A DNA stretch of 64,000 nucleotides from Promicromonospora sp. AC04 (GTDB lineage Bacteria > Actinomycetota > Actinomycetes > Actinomycetales > Cellulomonadaceae), in contig NZ_QBUG01000008.1 of assembly GCF_003058225.1 (NCBI RefSeq), positions 124,001 through 188,000 on the forward strand, read 5' to 3'. Made by a program: the position numbers and the translations under genes. How positions within the stretch are numbered: position 1 is the first letter of the stretch; every line of letters starts with the position of its first letter. Below the pieces are notes generated by a model. The model was given only the letters and a program-made list of their open reading frames with translations. It had not been told where the DNA came from and ran no database searches. Shown here in pieces: positions 42,463 through 52,124 of the stretch.

Positions 42463-45400
42463 GAAGGCGGACGCACGGTCTGAATCAGGTCTGGGGCGCC
42501 GTCAGCCAGCTTCGCGGCTCGGGCCAGCTCCTCGCGGGTCTCGGCTACACCCGTGAGACCTAGGCCGATGTGCAGGTCGAGGCACTCCTGCCAGGCGTCG
42601 CGCGCCTCGGCCCAGCGGCCGACGTCGCCGAGCAGGTGGGCGAGCCGTCGCTGCACCTTCACGAGGTCCTGCCGCATGTCGAACGCCCGGAACCGGACCG
42701 CCGCCTCCTGGTAGCAGACGATCGCCCGTCCTGGGTCCCCGAGCTCGGCGTGGACGAACCCGATGGTGTCCCAGATGACGGCCCTCGTTGTCGGGTTGTC
42801 CACGTCGTTGAGCAGCGCCAGCGCCTCTTCTGCCAGCGGCAGCGCACGCGCCAGCTCGCCACCGTGCGACAGCGCCCACGCCAGGATGTTCAGCGCGTGG
42901 GCCTCGTAGTACGCCTCCTGCGAGCGCCGGCCGTGCTCGAGCGAGTGCTCGGCCTGGCGCACCGCCTCGGCGGTGCGTCCCCAGCGGACCAGGTCGCCGG
43001 CGTACCCCTGGTATGCCTGCTGGAGCACCCGTGCGTCGTCCAGCTCCACGGCCAGCTCGACCGTGCGTCGCCGTAGTTCCTCGCACTCCGCGATCCGGCC
43101 GGCGTCGCCTGCCAGCGCCGCCAGGTACCGGGTGCACCACACCTCGGCCAGGCGGTCCTGGACCTGGATCGAGACGTCGCGGGCCGTCCAGAGCGCCGCC
43201 CAGAGCGCCTTCCGGGTATCGAAGTGGTTCGACACGGTGCTGTAGATCGCCCAGGCCAGCGACAGGACCTCACGGAAGAGGCCGCGTGTCCGCGCGATCT
43301 CGACGACGGCGAGCAGGATCGTCCGCTCGTCGCTGAACCACGCCGCCGGTTCCCGGTCCGGGACCTCGACGACGCCGGGGTCCCGGACGAACGCCTGCCG
43401 GACCCGCCCCGGCCACCGCCGTCGATCCATCTCCAGCGCGACGCCGAGGTACCACTCGGTGAGCCGCTGCACCGCGGCGTCGTGCTCGCTCTCGGCGACG
43501 TCGTGCTGGGCGCGCTCCCGCGCGTACTCCGCCACGAGGTCGTGCATCGCGTACCGCCCGGGCGTGTGCTCGGCCACCAGGTTCACGCGCAGCAGCTCGG
43601 CCATCGCCAGCCGTGCGGCGCCGTCGGACTCCCCGAGGAGCGGCACCGTGGCCGCCCGGGAGATGTCCGGTCCCGGGTGGATCCCGAGCAGCCGGAACAT
43701 CCGCGCCGCCCGCGGCGACAGCGCCCGGTACGACGTCGAGAACACGCTGCGCACGTCGGCCATCGGATCGTCGTCGCCGAGCGCGTCCAGCCGCGCGCCG
43801 TCGTCGGCCAGCTCGACGGCGACCGCCGACATCGGGAACGCCGGCTGGGCCAGGACCCGGGCCGAGGCGATCACTATCGCCAGCGGCAGGCCGGCGCAGC
43901 GGTCCACGATCTGCCGCGCGGCCTCCGGCTCGGCCAGGCTCCGCTCGACGCCGACCCGCGTGGCCAGCAGGTCGATGCCCTCGGACGGCGACAGGGTGTC
44001 CAGCGGGACCCGCCGCGCCCCCGCTGCGGCGACCAGGCTGGTCAGGGAGGTGCGGCTGGTCACAACGCTGACGCTCGGACCCGAACCGGGCAGCAGCGGC
44101 AGCACCTGTTCCGCGTCGCGGGCGTTGTCGAGGACCACGAGCACCCGCCGTCCGGCGACGACACCGCGGTACAGCGCGAGCTGGGCGTCGTCCGACGCCG
44201 GGATGCGGCCCTTGGCCACACCCAGCGCCTCCAGGAACGTCCGGGCCACCGTGCTCGCAGGCACCGGGGACGACGACGCCGGGTCGAACCCCCGCAGGTT
44301 CGCGTAGAGCTGGCCGTCGGGGAACCGGCCGGCCACCCGGTGGGCCCAGTGCAGCGCCGTCGACGTCTTGCCGACGCCGCCCGCGCCGTCCAGCACCGCT
44401 ACCCGCGGCGTGGGCCCGGCTCCGACACCTTCCGTGAGGAGCGCGTCGAGCTCGGCCAGGGCGCCCTCGCGCCCGCTGAACCCCATGGTGCCCAGCGGGA
44501 GCTGGCGCGGGATCCAGCCCGCCGGCTCGGCGTCCGGCGGGTCCTCGGCGGCGACGATCTCCCGGTGCAGCCGCCGGACGCCCTCCCCGGGGCCGATGCC
44601 CAGCTCGTCGGAGAGCGTCCGGTCCAGCCGCCGGTAGGCCTCCAGCGCCTCGTCGCGCCGCCCGCTCCGCGCGAGCGCGGTCATGAGCTGACCCCAGAAG
44701 CGCTCCTGCAGCGGGTACTCGGCCGTGAGCTCCTGCAGCTCGTCGACGAGCGCGGCCAAGGAGTCTGCAACGGTGTCGGCACCGGCAGGCGCGTCTGCAC
44801 TCGGCGGGTCTTCGCCCACCGCGTCTTCGCCCACCGCGTCTTCGCCCACCGCGTCTTCGCCCACCGCGTCTGCGCCCACCGCGTCTGCGCCCGCCGCGTC
44901 TGCGCCCGCCGCGTCTGCGCCCGCCGCGTCTGCGCCCAGCGCGCCGGCACCCGGCCCCGCCAGGTCGATCTCGATCCTCCGGGCGAGCGCCGTCAGCCGC
45001 TGCTCGACCAGCCGCGGCGTGTCGACCGCGCGCAGCGCCGCGGAGTCGACGCCGTCGAACGGGGTGCCGCGCCACAGGGCCAGGGCGTCGCTGAGCCGCC
45101 GCCGTTCGGCGGCCGGGTCGTCGGCGCGCCGCGCCGCCATGAGCGCGGCGAACGAGGTGACGTCGAGGAGCGCGGAGAACGAGGCGACGTCGACGTGCTC
45201 GGCCGGGAGGTTGAGCCGGTACCCGCCCGGGACCGTCTCTACGGTTCCGTCGCCCAGCGCGATCCGGAGCCTGCGCACGAGCACCTGCAGCGACTGCTGC
45301 GGGGCGGCGGGCAGGTCCTCGCCCCATACGACGTCGACCAGGCGCTCCACGGTCACCGGCGCGCCCGCACCGACCGCGAGCGCGGCGAGCAGCGACCGGA

Positions 45401-45494
45401 GGCGCCCGGGCAGGTGCACCGCCGCGCCGTCCACCAGGACGGCGAACGGCCCCAGGACGGCGACCGTGACCGCGGGCTGCTGCCCGTCGTCCAT
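42447..45494 (-). CDS. AfsR/SARP family regulator (full length: wHTH-BTAD-NB-ARC-TPR)
   Basis: 1015 residues from ATG 45494 (AGCGGGG upstream). Order: OmpR-type winged helix (1-95, VAVLGPFAVLVDGAAVHLPG), bacterial transcriptional activator domain (95-290), NB-ARC ATPase with Walker A DGAGGVGKTS and VLVVLDNARD, winged region, and C-terminal TPR-like repeats (EAHALNILAWALSHGGELAR, TIGFVHAELGDPGRAIVCYQ). Within the BTAD an extra stretch of nine five-residue repeats (GADAA, GADAV, GEDAV) is encoded by 15-bp DNA repeats. Such proteins are ATP-dependent activators of secondary metabolism. It is divergent from an ArsR-type gene; direct repeats at 45561 may be its site. The 3' end overlaps the palindromic element. 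Confidence 0.9.
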   Translation of the reverse strand: MDDGQQPAVTVAVLGPFAVLVDGAAVHLPGRLRSLLAALAVGAGAPVTVERLVDVVWGEDLPAAPQQSLQVLVRRLRIALGDGTVETVPGGYRLNLPAEHVDVASFSALLDVTSFAALMAARRADDPAAERRRLSDALALWRGTPFDGVDSAALRAVDTPRLVEQRLTALARRIEIDLAGPGAGALGADAAGADAAGADAAGADAVGADAVGEDAVGEDAVGEDAVGEDPPSADAPAGADTVADSLAALVDELQELTAEYPLQERFWGQLMTALARSGRRDEALEAYRRLDRTLSDELGIGPGEGVRRLHREIVAAEDPPDAEPAGWIPRQLPLGTMGFSGREGALAELDALLTEGVGAGPTPRVAVLDGAGGVGKTSTALHWAHRVAGRFPDGQLYANLRGFDPASSSPVPASTVARTFLEALGVAKGRIPASDDAQLALYRGVVAGRRVLVVLDNARDAEQVLPLLPGSGPSVSVVTSRTSLTSLVAAAGARRVPLDTLSPSEGIDLLATRVGVERSLAEPEAARQIVDRCAGLPLAIVIASARVLAQPAFPMSAVAVELADDGARLDALGDDDPMADVRSVFSTSYRALSPRAARMFRLLGIHPGPDISRAATVPLLGESDGAARLAMAELLRVNLVAEHTPGRYAMHDLVAEYARERAQHDVAESEHDAAVQRLTEWYLGVALEMDRRRWPGRVRQAFVRDPGVVEVPDREPAAWFSDERTILLAVVEIARTRGLFREVLSLAWAIYSTVSNHFDTRKALWAALWTARDVSIQVQDRLAEVWCTRYLAALAGDAGRIAECEELRRRTVELAVELDDARVLQQAYQGYAGDLVRWGRTAEAVRQAEHSLEHGRRSQEAYYEAHALNILAWALSHGGELARALPLAEEALALLNDVDNPTTRAVIWDTIGFVHAELGDPGRAIVCYQEAAVRFRAFDMRQDLVKVQRRLAHLLGDVGRWAEARDAWQECLDLHIGLGLTGVAETREELARAAKLADGAPDLIQTVRPPSRTAS
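44806..44940. repeat. Nine 15-bp tandem repeats in the SARP linker
   Basis: GCGTCTTCGCCCACC and variants, starting every 15 bases. In frame, so changes in copy number would add or remove five residues without breaking the protein. Confidence 0.9.
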
Positions 45495-45560
45495 CCGCAC
45501 CCCGCTTCGCAACGTCGCGCCCCCCTGTCCCGGACCATCCTGCCGGGTCTGTGCCGGGTG

Positions 45561-45580
45561 TGAAAGCGGTTTGAAACCGC
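45561..45580. promoter_or_regulatory. SARP-type direct repeat / palindrome between regulator genes
   Basis: TGAAAGC and TGAAACC recur 11 bases apart, the spacing that SARP proteins bind. GCGGTTTGAAACCGC (45566-45580) within it is also a perfect odd palindrome. It lies 67 bases upstream of the SARP start and 72 before the ArsR-type start. Confidence 0.5.
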
Positions 45581-45651
45581 CGCGCCGTGGAATGGGGCGC
45601 AACGCCGAGATCCGGCGTCCGACAAGCGTGCGCGAGCGCCGGAGGCTGCCG

Positions 45652-46761
45652 ATGCTGCGAATCCACTTCACCCCCGAGGACATGATGCGGGTCCGGCTCG
45701 CGCCCGGACCCGACCCCATGTGGGAAGCGATGCTGAGCGCGCACCAGGTCAACCACGCGGCCGGCCCCCTGGTCTTCCGCGAGTGGCGCTCGCGGGTGCT
45801 GACCGATCTGTCCGGGGAGGCGCGCACGTACCTGCGCCTCACGCCGCACCAGGGGTACACGCCCGACTTCCTCACGCCCGCGGGCGGGACCACCGACTTC
45901 GACGAGGGCCTGGAGGCGGTGCTGAGCACGCCGACGGCCCGCTTCCGGAACGAGCTCGGGATCCTGGCGCGACAGCGCGAGGTGCCGCGATGGGCGGCCG
46001 ACCTCCCCGCGTCGGCGGGAGCCCGGCGGCAGCTGGGCATGGCGATCCGGGCCTACCACGACCAGGCGATCGCGCCCTTCTGGTCCGTCGTGCGCCGCGC
46101 CGTCGACACCGACATCGCGGCCCGCGCACGCACCCTGACCGGCGGTGGGACGGCGGCGCTCCTGACGTCGGTGCACCCGACGATCACCTGGCGGGAGCCG
46201 GTGCTGACCATCGAGGCCAGGATCGACCGCGACCTGCACCTGAACGGCCGCGGCCTGACCCTGCAGCCGGCGTTCTTCTGCTGGCGGGCACCCATCTCGC
46301 TGGCCGACCCTGGTCTCGCACCCGTGCTCGTCTACCCGATCCCGCACCGGATGTCCTGGCTCCGGTCGTCCGGGCCCGACCGGCACGAGCGCGCGCTCGC
46401 CTCGCTCCTGGGCCGGACGCGCGCGGCCGCGCTGTCCGCCCTGACCTACGGCGCGAGCACGAGCGAGCTGGCCCGGCACATCGGCGTCTCGCCGCCGTCG
46501 GCCTCGGAGCACGCGTCCGTGCTGCGCGACGCCGGCCTGGTCGCGTCGCGCAGGGAGCGGAACAGCGTCTGGCACACCCTGACGCCCCTCGGCCACGCGG
46601 TGCTCGACGGCGGCATGGCGCTGCCGGACCTTGCCCCGCCGGCCGACTCCGACTCCGCTCCCCGAGGTCCTTCCCGGGCCGTGTCTCCCGTCGTCCTCCC
46701 GGCCGCTCTGGCGGCTGCTTCCCCGACCGCGGGCGCCGCCCGGCTGCCGGTCAGGGTGTGA
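45652..46761 (+). CDS. ArsR-type winged-helix regulator with large N-terminal domain
   Basis: 369 residues; GGAGG seven bases before ATG 45652. The winged helix is C-terminal (about 255-325: ALSALTYGASTSELARHIGV, SASEHASVLRDAGLVASRRE, WHTLTPLGHAVL). The first 240 residues, beginning MLRIHFTPEDMMRVRLAPGP, are the uncharacterised sensor domain of this actinobacterial group (DUF5937-like). The tail of about 40 residues is Pro/Ala-rich. It is divergent from the full SARP and convergent with a second, truncated SARP whose stop it overlaps by 11 bases; the three may form one regulatory unit. Confidence 0.82.
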   Translation: MLRIHFTPEDMMRVRLAPGPDPMWEAMLSAHQVNHAAGPLVFREWRSRVLTDLSGEARTYLRLTPHQGYTPDFLTPAGGTTDFDEGLEAVLSTPTARFRNELGILARQREVPRWAADLPASAGARRQLGMAIRAYHDQAIAPFWSVVRRAVDTDIAARARTLTGGGTAALLTSVHPTITWREPVLTIEARIDRDLHLNGRGLTLQPAFFCWRAPISLADPGLAPVLVYPIPHRMSWLRSSGPDRHERALASLLGRTRAAALSALTYGASTSELARHIGVSPPSASEHASVLRDAGLVASRRERNSVWHTLTPLGHAVLDGGMALPDLAPPADSDSAPRGPSRAVSPVVLPAALAAASPTAGAARLPVRV

Positions 46762-48346
46762 CCGGCGGGAGACCGACCGGGCGCGGGTCGGTCCCGGCGT
46801 CGGACGGCGTGAGCGCACCCAGGGCGAGGGGTACGGCGCCCTCCACGGCGACCAGGCCACCAAGCCGGTTCCGGCTCGTGACGACCACCACGCAGCGTCG
46901 CCCGCCCGGCAGCAGCGGCCGCACCTGTTCGACGTCGCGGGCGTCGTCCAGCACCACCAGGACCCGGCGGTCCGCGAGCACCGAACGGTACAGCGCGGCC
47001 CGGGCGTCGGCGTCGGCCGGGACTCGGCCGGGCAGGACGCCCAGCACGTCGAGAAAGCGGCGCACCACGACGTCCGAGGCCAGCGGCGTGCTCGCGGGGG
47101 AGGACCCCCGTAGGTCCGCGTAGAGGCTGCCGTCGGGAAAGCGGTACGCCACGCGGCGGGCCCAGTGCAGCACCGCCGTCGTCTTGCCGATCCCGCCCGG
47201 GCCGTCCACGACGGCGATCCGCGTCGCGGCGGGCGGGCTGTCTGCCTGGTCCGGTGCGGCACCCGGCACCCCGTCGGATGACGAGTCCGATGGCGTGTCC
47301 GGCACCGCGCCGGGTGGTGAGTCCTGTGGCGCGTACGGCGCCGGGTCCAGCAGCGCGTCCAGCGCCGCGAGGGTATCGGCGCGGCCACGGAACGCGCCGT
47401 CCGACGGCGGGAGCATGGCGGGCGCGGCGCTCGCGGAAGCGCCGGGGCCGGCCGGGTCGGTGTTCGTGCCGGTGCCAGTGCCGGTGCGGGTGCCGGTGCG
47501 GGTGCGGGTGCTCGTGCCTGTGCGGGTGCTCGTGCCTCCGCTGGTGCTCGTGCCTGCGCCGGTGCTTGCGTCAGTGCTCACTTCGTCGCCGGCGTCGTCC
47601 GCGAGGAGCCGCCGGTGCATCGCCTGTGCCTCCGCGCCCGGCCGGGCGCCGAGCTCCTCGCGCAGGATGCGGTACAGGTCCTGGTAGGCGGCGAGCGCGT
47701 CGGCGCGTCGTCCGGTGCGGTCGAGCACGCCCATGAGGCGGACCCACAGGCTCTCGCGCAGGGGATGGATACCCACGAGCTCCCGCAGGCCCGCGGCCAG
47801 CTCGCCGAGGTCCGGGGCGTGCCCCGCCAGTGCGATGTCGGTGCCCCGCTCGATGTTCTGGAGCGCGGACTCCAGCAGGCGAGGGCGGTCCACCGCGATG
47901 AGCAGGTCGGAGTCGACGGACTCGAAGGGGAATCCGCGCCAGTGCCCGAGCGCCTCCCGGAGCAGCCGGTACTCCTCGGCGGGGTCGTCGGTTGCGCGGC
48001 TCGCCGCCACGGCCGACTCGAACCGGCGCAGGTCGACGGCGTCGGGCGGGACGTCGAGCTGGTAGCCGTCCGCGGTGGTGCGGACGGCTCCGGCGCCCAG
48101 CGCCGTCCGCAGCCGGGTCACCAGCACCTGGATCGCCTTGCGGGTGTCGGCGGGCCGGTCCGCGCCCCACACCGCGGCGGCGATGCGTCCGGTCGGCACG
48201 GGCCGGCCGGCGTCGAGAGCGAGCACGGCCAGCAGCGTGCGCAGGCGCGAGCTGAGGGTCACCGGTACGCCCTCGACGGTCACGGCGAACGGTCCGAGCA
48301 GGCGCACCGACACGGCGCCCGTACCGCCGAACCCTGAGGTGCCCAC
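46751..48346 (-). CDS. SARP family regulator truncated after the ATPase domain
   Basis: 531 residues from GTG 48346, chosen for GAAGG five bases upstream and because non-coding 14/15-bp repeats lie beyond. Winged helix (VRLLGPFAVTVEGVPVTLSS), BTAD (to about 240), a Thr/Gly/Ser/Arg-rich linker (GTSTRTGTSTRTRTGTRTG), and the start of NB-ARC with Walker A DGPGGIGKTT and VLVVLDDARD. The homology to its neighbour ends at LGALTPSDA, where the other protein continues LDTLSPSEGIDLLATRVG: the rest of NB-ARC and all TPRs are missing. The 3' end runs into the convergent ArsR-type gene. It may be a remnant or a short, constitutive SARP. Confidence 0.75.
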   Translation of the reverse strand: MGTSGFGGTGAVSVRLLGPFAVTVEGVPVTLSSRLRTLLAVLALDAGRPVPTGRIAAAVWGADRPADTRKAIQVLVTRLRTALGAGAVRTTADGYQLDVPPDAVDLRRFESAVAASRATDDPAEEYRLLREALGHWRGFPFESVDSDLLIAVDRPRLLESALQNIERGTDIALAGHAPDLGELAAGLRELVGIHPLRESLWVRLMGVLDRTGRRADALAAYQDLYRILREELGARPGAEAQAMHRRLLADDAGDEVSTDASTGAGTSTSGGTSTRTGTSTRTRTGTRTGTGTGTNTDPAGPGASASAAPAMLPPSDGAFRGRADTLAALDALLDPAPYAPQDSPPGAVPDTPSDSSSDGVPGAAPDQADSPPAATRIAVVDGPGGIGKTTAVLHWARRVAYRFPDGSLYADLRGSSPASTPLASDVVVRRFLDVLGVLPGRVPADADARAALYRSVLADRRVLVVLDDARDVEQVRPLLPGGRRCVVVVTSRNRLGGLVAVEGAVPLALGALTPSDAGTDPRPVGLPPVTP

Positions 48347-48355
48347 GATGCCTTC

Positions 48356-48494
48356 GCTCCCGATGCTGCCGCTCCCGATGCTCCCGCTCCCGATGCTCCC
48401 GCTCCCGACGTCCCGCTCCCGACGTCCTGCTCCCGATGTCCTGCTCCCGATGTCCTGCTCCCGATGTCCTGCTCCCGATGTCCTGCTCCCGATG
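48356..48494. repeat. About ten 14/15-bp tandem repeats upstream of the truncated SARP
   Basis: GCTCCCGATG(C/T)... units: three of 15 bp, six of 14 bp and a partial one. They sit directly upstream of the GTG start and its ribosome site. The 14-bp period argues that they are leader, not coding. Confidence 0.85.
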
Positions 48495-48657
48495 AGGCGC
48501 AAGGCCGCCGTCGTGCAGGACCGCCGCCGTGCCCGCTCAGTATCGTGCGTCAGGGTCAGCGCCGCCGCAGTCCGCTTCGGGATTGATTTCGGGTGCCGAA
48601 TCCGGCGTGGCTCGGGAACCGTCCGGTGGTGGTGCGGCCGGATAGAGATAGCACGAG

Positions 48658-48708
48658 CGGAGTGTGTTGCGCTGCGTAGACGATGTCTACGCAGCGCAAC
48701 ACACTCCG
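48658..48708. other. 51-base palindrome with perfect 24-bp arms
   Basis: Arms run 48658-48681 and 48685-48708 around GAT; the core is GCGTAGAC-GAT-GTCTACGC. It lies in the divergent gap between the truncated SARP and chrB, 106 bases before chrB. A hairpin, cruciform or regulator site; no T-run follows. Confidence 0.8.
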
Positions 48709-48791
48709 TGGACCAGTAGTTGCCCCGGGGAGTGTTGGACGACGCACGGGGAGCGACGGGGTGCCGTGCCCGCAGTCTTGTGCGCTTGAAT

Positions 48792-48805
48792 GTAACCGTG
48801 GTTAC
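48792..48805. promoter_or_regulatory. Operator-like palindrome at the chr operon promoter
   Basis: TGTAACCGTGGTTACA (arms TGTAACC and GGTTACA around two bases, about 48791-48806) eight bases upstream of the chrB start. It would overlap the promoter of a leaderless or short-leader mRNA. Confidence 0.6.
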
Positions 48806-48813
48806 ATCCAGTC

Positions 48814-49389
48814 GTGACGGGTGAATGGGTGATGCTGAGCTATCGGCTACCGAGGGAGCCGTCGTCGCCCCGCGTGGCGCTGTGGCGGAGGCTCAAGCGG
48901 CTGGGCGTCGCGCAGATCTCGGACGGCCTGGTCGTGCTGCCGGCCGACGCCCGCACTCGGGAGCAGCTGGAATGGGCGGCCGACGACGTGGTCGAGCGCG
49001 GCGGCGTGGCGAGCGTGTGGTTGGCGCAGCCGGCGACCAGGACCCAGGAGCGCGAGCTGGCTACCGCGATGGCCGCCGACCGGGCCGCGGAGTATCTCGA
49101 GCTGGAGGCGGCCGCACGGCGCGCGCTCGACGCGCCGCCCGCCGAGCAGCACCAGGTACTCATGAAGCTCCGCCGGGCGATCCGTGCGGTGCACCGCAGG
49201 GACTTCTTCCCGCCCACCGAACGGGACCGAGCCCAGGCGGCGCTCCGCCTGCTCGCCGAACGGGCCGAACGGGCCGAACGGGCCGAACAGGCCGAACAGG
49301 CCGAACAGGCCGAACGTGTCGAACGGGCCGGGCCCGTTGCCGGGGTGCCGGCGGCGGGGTCGGCCGAAGCGGGCCGGGGTGCGCGATGA
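48814..49389 (+). CDS. ChrB N-terminal domain protein (chromate-responsive regulator)
   Basis: 191 residues from GTG 48814. The sequence WVMLSYRLPREPSSPRVALW, RRLKRLGVAQISDGLVVLPA and the helical RRAIRAVHRRDFFPP match the N-terminal domain of ChrB, the sensor/regulator of chromate efflux. In ChrB of Proteobacteria this domain is fused to a C-terminal one; here the latter is a separate gene overlapping by four bases. The C-terminus carries a 9-bp-repeat-coded run of ERAERAEQAEQAE. TAACCGTGGTTACA shortly before the start (48792-48805) is a palindrome and may be its operator. Confidence 0.82.
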   Translation: MTGEWVMLSYRLPREPSSPRVALWRRLKRLGVAQISDGLVVLPADARTREQLEWAADDVVERGGVASVWLAQPATRTQERELATAMAADRAAEYLELEAAARRALDAPPAEQHQVLMKLRRAIRAVHRRDFFPPTERDRAQAALRLLAERAERAERAEQAEQAEQAERVERAGPVAGVPAAGSAEAGRGAR

Positions 49390-49817
49390 GGTGGGCGACA
49401 CGTGCGGGTGTGCACATCGATCGCGCGGCCTGCGCCTGGCTGATCAGGCGGTTCATCGATCCCGATGCGGAGTTCCTGTTCGTGTCCGACCCGGCCGAGG
49501 TGTCGTCGGACGCGACGCCGTTCGACATGCGCGGCGTCGAGCTGGGGCATCACGGCGACCGGTGCAGCTTCGAGACGTTCCTGCTTCGTCACGAGCTGTC
49601 CGACCCGGTTCTGGCGCGGATCGGGGAGATCGTCCATGAGGCGGACCTGGACGACGAGCGCTACGACGCACCCGAGGCGCCCGGCCTTGACGTCGTGCTG
49701 CGTGGGCTGTCCATGATCGGTGACGACGAACGAACCTTGGCGGTCTCGGGTCCGATGTTCGACGGACTGTACGAGTACTTCCGCCGCTCGTACCTGCTGG
49801 GCCGTGACCCGGCCTGA
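49386..49817 (+). CDS. ChrB C-terminal domain protein
   Basis: 143 residues, overlapping the previous gene (ATGA). RWATRAGVHIDRAACAWLIR, FIDPDAEFLFV, PFDMRGVELGHHGDRCSFET and the His/Cys/Asp-rich pattern are those of the chromate-resistance ChrB C-terminal domain. Conserved Cys in RAACAW and the GHHGDRCSFE segment could bind metal. Together with the N-terminal protein it forms a split ChrB. The last codons and stop were duplicated as a 26-bp tandem repeat just after the gene. Confidence 0.85.
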   Translation: MRWATRAGVHIDRAACAWLIRRFIDPDAEFLFVSDPAEVSSDATPFDMRGVELGHHGDRCSFETFLLRHELSDPVLARIGEIVHEADLDDERYDAPEAPGLDVVLRGLSMIGDDERTLAVSGPMFDGLYEYFRRSYLLGRDPA

Positions 49818-49844
49818 CCCTGCTGGGCCGTGACCCGGCCTGAC
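49793..49844. repeat. 26-bp perfect tandem duplication across a stop codon
   Basis: CCTGCTGGGCCGTGACCCGG plus CCTGAC occurs at 49793-49818 and again at 49819-49844 with no change, so the duplication is recent. Confidence 0.92.
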
Positions 49845-49897
49845 GCCGAGGCCGATGGCTCGATCCCCGGCACCTGACCCCCGACATCTGGAGCGAG

Positions 49898-51300
<1,403 letters not shown>

Positions 51301-51301
<1 letters not shown>

Positions 51302-52026
51302 TGAGCCGGGATCGAGCGACCGGGGAACGCGGGCCGGTCGGCGAGGCACTCGCACAGCTCGGCGTGCGGGCCGCCGACTACGCCTGGGCCACCGACCGAC
51401 AGCTGCGCTGTCTCCTCCGCCGCTCGCACCCGCCAACCGGCACCGGAGACCGGGCGCCCGTCGTCCTCCTGCCCGGCATCTACGAGACGTGGGAGTTCCT
51501 CGGCCCCGTGGCCACCGCGCTCGCCCGCGCGGGCCACCCCGTCCACGCCGTCCCCGGCCTGGGATACAACGCCCGGCCCGTCCCCGAGTCGGCCGACGTC
51601 GTCGTCGCGCACCTCGAGCGCACAGGCCTGACCGGCGTCGTCCTCGTGGCGCACAGCAAGGGCGGCCTCATCGGCAAGCGCGTCATGCTCTCGCGCGCGA
51701 ACGATCGCGTGCTCGGCATGGTCGCGATAGCGACGCCGTTCGCCGGCTCCCGCTGGGCGCGGTACATGCTCTCGCCGGCCCTGCGGTCGTTCGACCCACG
51801 CGACCCGGTGCTGCTGGCGCTCGCGGGCGAGCTCCTGGTCAACGAGCGCATCACCACTGTGTATCCCCGGTTCGACCCCCACATCCCCGAGACCGGCCGG
51901 CTGCCCGGCGCACGGAACGTCGAGCTGCCCCTCTCGGGCCACTTCCGGCCGCTCGGTCACCGGCTGCTCGTCGAGACCGTGGCGCACGAGGTGGCCAGGC
52001 TGGAGGCCGAGCACGCCGTCCCCTGA
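51301..52026 (+). CDS. Alpha/beta hydrolase (lipase/esterase-like)
   Basis: 241 residues, overlapping chrA by one base. VVLLPGIYETWEFLGPVATA forms the oxyanion region, nucleophile Ser is in VAHSKGGLIGKR (an AHSKG variant of GxSxG), and His in SGHFRPLGH near the C-terminus completes the triad with an Asp before it. Such proteins are PGAP1/lipase-like esterases; the substrate is unknown. Placement at the end of the chr operon suggests joint expression, though a chemical link with chromate is not evident. Confidence 0.82.
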
Positions 52027-52124
52027 CCGACCTCGGGTAGAGCAAGCCATCATGAGCCCAGCCCCGGCGGCTTGAGCCCGGCCGGGGGGACCGAGAAACC
52101 ACCGGACCGTGGTCCACTGGGGGT

